DNA of 26,134 nt, taken from positions 1 through 26,134 of the forward strand of contig NZ_JANJXQ010000062.1 in NCBI RefSeq assembly GCF_024708915.1. Direction: 5' to 3'. The position numbers and the translations under genes are program-made. Below the pieces are notes generated by a model. The model had not been told where the DNA came from. It did no database searches and was given only the letters and a program-made list of their open reading frames with translations. Positions 24,234-26,134 of this stretch are shown piece after piece. Source of the stretch: Thiobacillus sp. (GTDB taxonomy: Bacteria; Pseudomonadota; Gammaproteobacteria; Burkholderiales; Thiobacillaceae). Numbering within the stretch: position 1 is the stretch's first letter; each line of letters opens with the position of its first letter.

Positions 24234-25421
24234 TCAAATTCGCGCAGTGAGAATGGCCGCGATTTCGCCGTCGTCGAGCCGGAGCGGGTTGGTTTTCATG
24301 CTGCTGCCGCGGCTGTCGGCAACGATGCGCGGGATATCTGCGTGCTGCACGCCGTAATGCGCCAGCGACGGCAGCTTGAACTCGCGCGTCCAGGCCTCCA
24401 GCGTGTCGATCAGAGCTGCGTGTGACGCATCCCGTTCCAGCTTTCCCTGTCTGCTCAGCAGGCGGCCCACCTGGGCGTATTTTTCCAGTGCCGGATGTGC
24501 GGGCTCGCGTGCGCGCAGGGCTTCGATATTGATGCGCGTAGCCGCCGCCACCAGCGTGCCGCACGCGGCACCATGCGGAATCGGGAAAAACGCCCCCAGC
24601 GGTGCGGCCAGTCCATGTACCGAGCCGAGTCCGGCCTGCGCTAGCGTGATGCCCGACACCAGCGCCGCATAGGCCATCCGTGCGCGCGCCTCAGCGTCGC
24701 CGGCGTCCGCATACAGCGCCAGCAGGCCGTCGCGCGCGGCCTTCATGCCCCCCCAGGCGAGCGAATCGGTCAACGGCGAGGCACGGCTGGACACATAGGA
24801 CTCCAGCAACTGGGTGAAGGCATCCATGCCGTTGGCGGCGATGATGGCAGGCGGGCAGGTCGCCAGCAGATCCGGATCGACCAGGGCGACTTCTGCCATC
24901 AGCTTCTCGTCGCGAAAGGATTTTTTGAAGCCGCCCGCACCCTGCCGACTCAATACCGCATTCCTGGTCGCTTCCGAACCGGTTCCGGCCGTGGTCGGCA
25001 CAGCAATGAACGGAGTGGCTGGGCCGGCATAAGCCAGCTCGGGCCCCACCCCTTCCAGGTGGTCCATGACCGAATTGCCGGGTTTGAGCAGACCGGCAAT
25101 CGCCTTGGCGGCATCCAGCGCGCTGCCACCGCCGATGCCTATAACCACATCAATGGGCTCCGTCCGCAAGATGCGCACGGCTTCGTCCACCATCTCGGGT
25201 GAGGGCTCGCTCGCTATGGTCAGGTGGTGCCATGAAATACCTTGCGCTTTCAGCCCGGTCGTCAGGTTTGCCCAGAACGGCGAATGCTTGAGTGAGCCGG
25301 CACCGGTCACGAGCAGCGCATAGAGCCCATATTGGTTGGCTATTGACGGCAGTCTGGCCACTACCCCCGAGCCGAACTCGATGCGAGGCAAGCGCGACAG
25401 GGTGAAATCAGCAATGTGCAC
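24234..25421 (-). CDS. Iron-containing (group III) alcohol dehydrogenase
   Basis: The product is about 395 aa, the normal length for the family. It has RIEFGSGVVARLP near the start, LLVTGAGS (37-43), the NAD-binding GIGGGSALDAAKAIA (95-109), FIAVPTTAGTGSEAT (138-152) and the metal region NGMDAFTQLLESYVS (Asp200), GSVHGLAAPLGAF (His269) and PIPHGAACG (His283). The usual second metal ligand, His four residues after the Asp, is Gln204 here. It oxidises or reduces an alcohol/aldehyde with NAD(P); the substrate is not predictable. The start is GTG 25421, preceded by GAGGA six bases upstream; the frame stays open further upstream, but the added ~89 residues look non-coding. Confidence 0.92.
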   Translation of the reverse strand: MHIADFTLSRLPRIEFGSGVVARLPSIANQYGLYALLVTGAGSLKHSPFWANLTTGLKAQGISWHHLTIASEPSPEMVDEAVRILRTEPIDVVIGIGGGSALDAAKAIAGLLKPGNSVMDHLEGVGPELAYAGPATPFIAVPTTAGTGSEATRNAVLSRQGAGGFKKSFRDEKLMAEVALVDPDLLATCPPAIIAANGMDAFTQLLESYVSSRASPLTDSLAWGGMKAARDGLLALYADAGDAEARARMAYAALVSGITLAQAGLGSVHGLAAPLGAFFPIPHGAACGTLVAAATRINIEALRAREPAHPALEKYAQVGRLLSRQGKLERDASHAALIDTLEAWTREFKLPSLAHYGVQHADIPRIVADSRGSSMKTNPLRLDDGEIAAILTARI

Positions 25422-25625
25422 AAGTGTTCCTCGATAAACAGCGGCGCTTGAATGGTAGCGGCTTTGGCGATGGACTGTCCGCACAATAAAAGTGCAGATT
25501 TTCCGGCCATGCCATGCCACATCTAATTTTTTACTGAGTTGCCCGAGCGAGACCGATCTTTCCAGTCGTTTGAAAACATTGGAAATGTCGGCTTCCAGGC
25601 GCGCTGGTTTATTCGGAAAGGCGCG

Positions 25626-25661
25626 TAAGTGTTGACGCAGCCGGGCACGCTTTGCTATAGT
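25626..25661 (+). promoter_or_regulatory. Sigma-70-type promoter for tRNA-fMet
   Basis: A TTGACG -35 box (25632-25637) and TATAGT -10 box (25656-25661) are separated by 18 bases. The predicted start lies about 30 bases before the tRNA. The 12-mer TAAGTGTTGACG (25626-25637) is repeated exactly in the downstream promoter at 25783. Confidence 0.7.
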
Positions 25662-25697
25662 TCCGCTTCTCGATTGACGCGGTTTCATTGCGACAGG

Positions 25698-25774
<77 letters not shown>

Positions 25775-25782
25775 TTTCGAAA

Positions 25783-25816
25783 TAAGTGTTGACGTTTTAT
25801 GTAAACCACGTAGAAT
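25783..25816 (+). promoter_or_regulatory. Sigma-70-type promoter for the rRNA operon
   Basis: TTGACG (25789-25794) and TAGAAT (25811-25816) are spaced by 16 bases, followed by a GC-rich GCGCACC discriminator typical of stringently controlled rRNA promoters. It lies directly after the tRNA, so the rRNA operon could be read both from here and from the promoter upstream of the tRNA. Confidence 0.7.
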
Positions 25817-25865
25817 GCGCACCTCTCGAAACGGCAACGCAGCGAAAGTTGAAGTGCTAATCGAT

Positions 25866-25881
25866 TGATCTTTAACAATTT
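25866..25881 (+). promoter_or_regulatory. boxA-like antitermination site in the rRNA leader
   Basis: TGATCTTTAACAATTT, continuing into TACAGCC, matches the E. coli rrn leader boxA region (TGCTCTTTAACAATTTA) at all but one or two positions. It lies about 160 bases before 16S and would recruit NusB/S10 for antitermination. Confidence 0.8.
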
Positions 25882-25968
25882 ACAGCCGATAGGTGTGGGT
25901 GTTGATGCGGTAGCTGTCCTGGTTTTGTCTGGGGCGGCAACTAGCATAGATGCTCACGCTTGAATGAA

Positions 25969-25993
25969 GCGTCGTTGGATTGATTGACGACGC
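25969..25993 (+). other. Leader hairpin upstream of 16S rRNA
   Basis: GCGTCGT (25969-25975) and ACGACGC (25987-25993) form a perfect 7-base stem with an 11-base loop in the pre-16S leader. It may take part in leader folding or processing; this is inferred from position only. Confidence 0.5.
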
Positions 25994-26039
25994 GAGTTTG
26001 AGTTGAGCGACAGAAGTATTTGAAGTAATAGCAGTGATT

Positions 26040-26134
26040 GAACTGAAGAGTTTGATCCTGGCTCAGATTGAACGCTGGCGGAATGCTTTACACATGCAAG
26101 TCGAACGGCAGCACGGGTGCTTGCACCTGGTGGC
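26040..26134 (+). rRNA. rrs: 16S ribosomal RNA, 5' end only
   Basis: The sequence GAAGAGTTTGATCCTGGCTC, followed by AGATTGAACGCTGGCGG, is the universal 16S 5' end. The mature start is placed at about 26040 by alignment to the E. coli 5' terminus (AAATTGAAGAGTTTGATC). The TTTACACATGCAAGTCGAACGG stretch and the V1 helix (CAGCACGGG...CCTGGTGGC) are betaproteobacterial and resemble Thiobacillus from memory. The gene continues beyond the window. Confidence 0.98.

Noticed and set aside
24234..25688. A longer alcohol dehydrogenase starting near 25688
   Set aside because: The extra ~89 residues show no similarity to the family and would run across the promoter region of tRNA-fMet; GTG 25421 with GAGGA gives the normal N-terminus.

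Overview
The window looks like chromosomal DNA of a GC-rich betaproteobacterium. The first ~95 bases of a 16S rRNA gene at the right edge have a betaproteobacterial start, and the V1 helix looks Thiobacillus-like from memory; no alignment was run. The window contains a polysaccharide biosynthesis locus, a housekeeping/signalling block, and the head of an rRNA operon.

Positions 1-15490 (+ strand) hold a Wzx/Wzy-type polysaccharide locus. A truncated gmd and fcl make GDP-L-fucose, with an ORF6N-domain protein wedged between them. They are followed by an O-antigen ligase/polymerase family membrane protein, a Wzx-type flippase, two GT2 and three GT4 glycosyltransferases, a clan-A (GH39/PslG-like) glycoside hydrolase, a SAM methyltransferase, a WecG/TagA/CpsF (GT26) glycosyltransferase and galE. 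From gmd to 10712 the genes are tightly packed and mostly overlap start-to-stop, so they look like one translationally coupled operon. A vapBC toxin-antitoxin pair sits between the GT26 gene and galE. No initiating phosphoglycosyltransferase or chain-length/export gene lies in the window; these probably lie to the left.

Positions 15577-20220 (- strand) hold a rhomboid protease, an EAL-CBS-GGDEF c-di-GMP protein and recJ. A 314-base noncoding gap with a long hairpin lies between the rhomboid gene and the EAL gene. Positions 20324-22378 (+) hold a ferredoxin-type flavin reductase with an unusual N-terminal extension and a small membrane protein with an HExxH motif. Positions 22360-25421 (-) hold a small acidic protein, a GIDE-like protein with an EF-hand, lemA and an iron-type alcohol dehydrogenase. 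Positions 25626-26134 (+) hold a promoter, an initiator tRNA-fMet, a second promoter, a boxA-like leader and the 16S start.

The most unusual signal is a dispersed family of heptamer repeats (CAAGNNN, period 7). They sit at or just after gene 3' ends across the polysaccharide locus, bracket vapBC, encode the C-terminal tail of one glycosyltransferase and, in the opposite orientation, are read in frame inside fcl. A different palindromic repeat is read in frame inside a GT4 gene. Other points of interest are the ORF6N gene inside gmd-fcl with a perfect 27-nt palindrome, the LemA/GIDE/EF-hand pair, and tRNA-fMet at the head of the rRNA operon.
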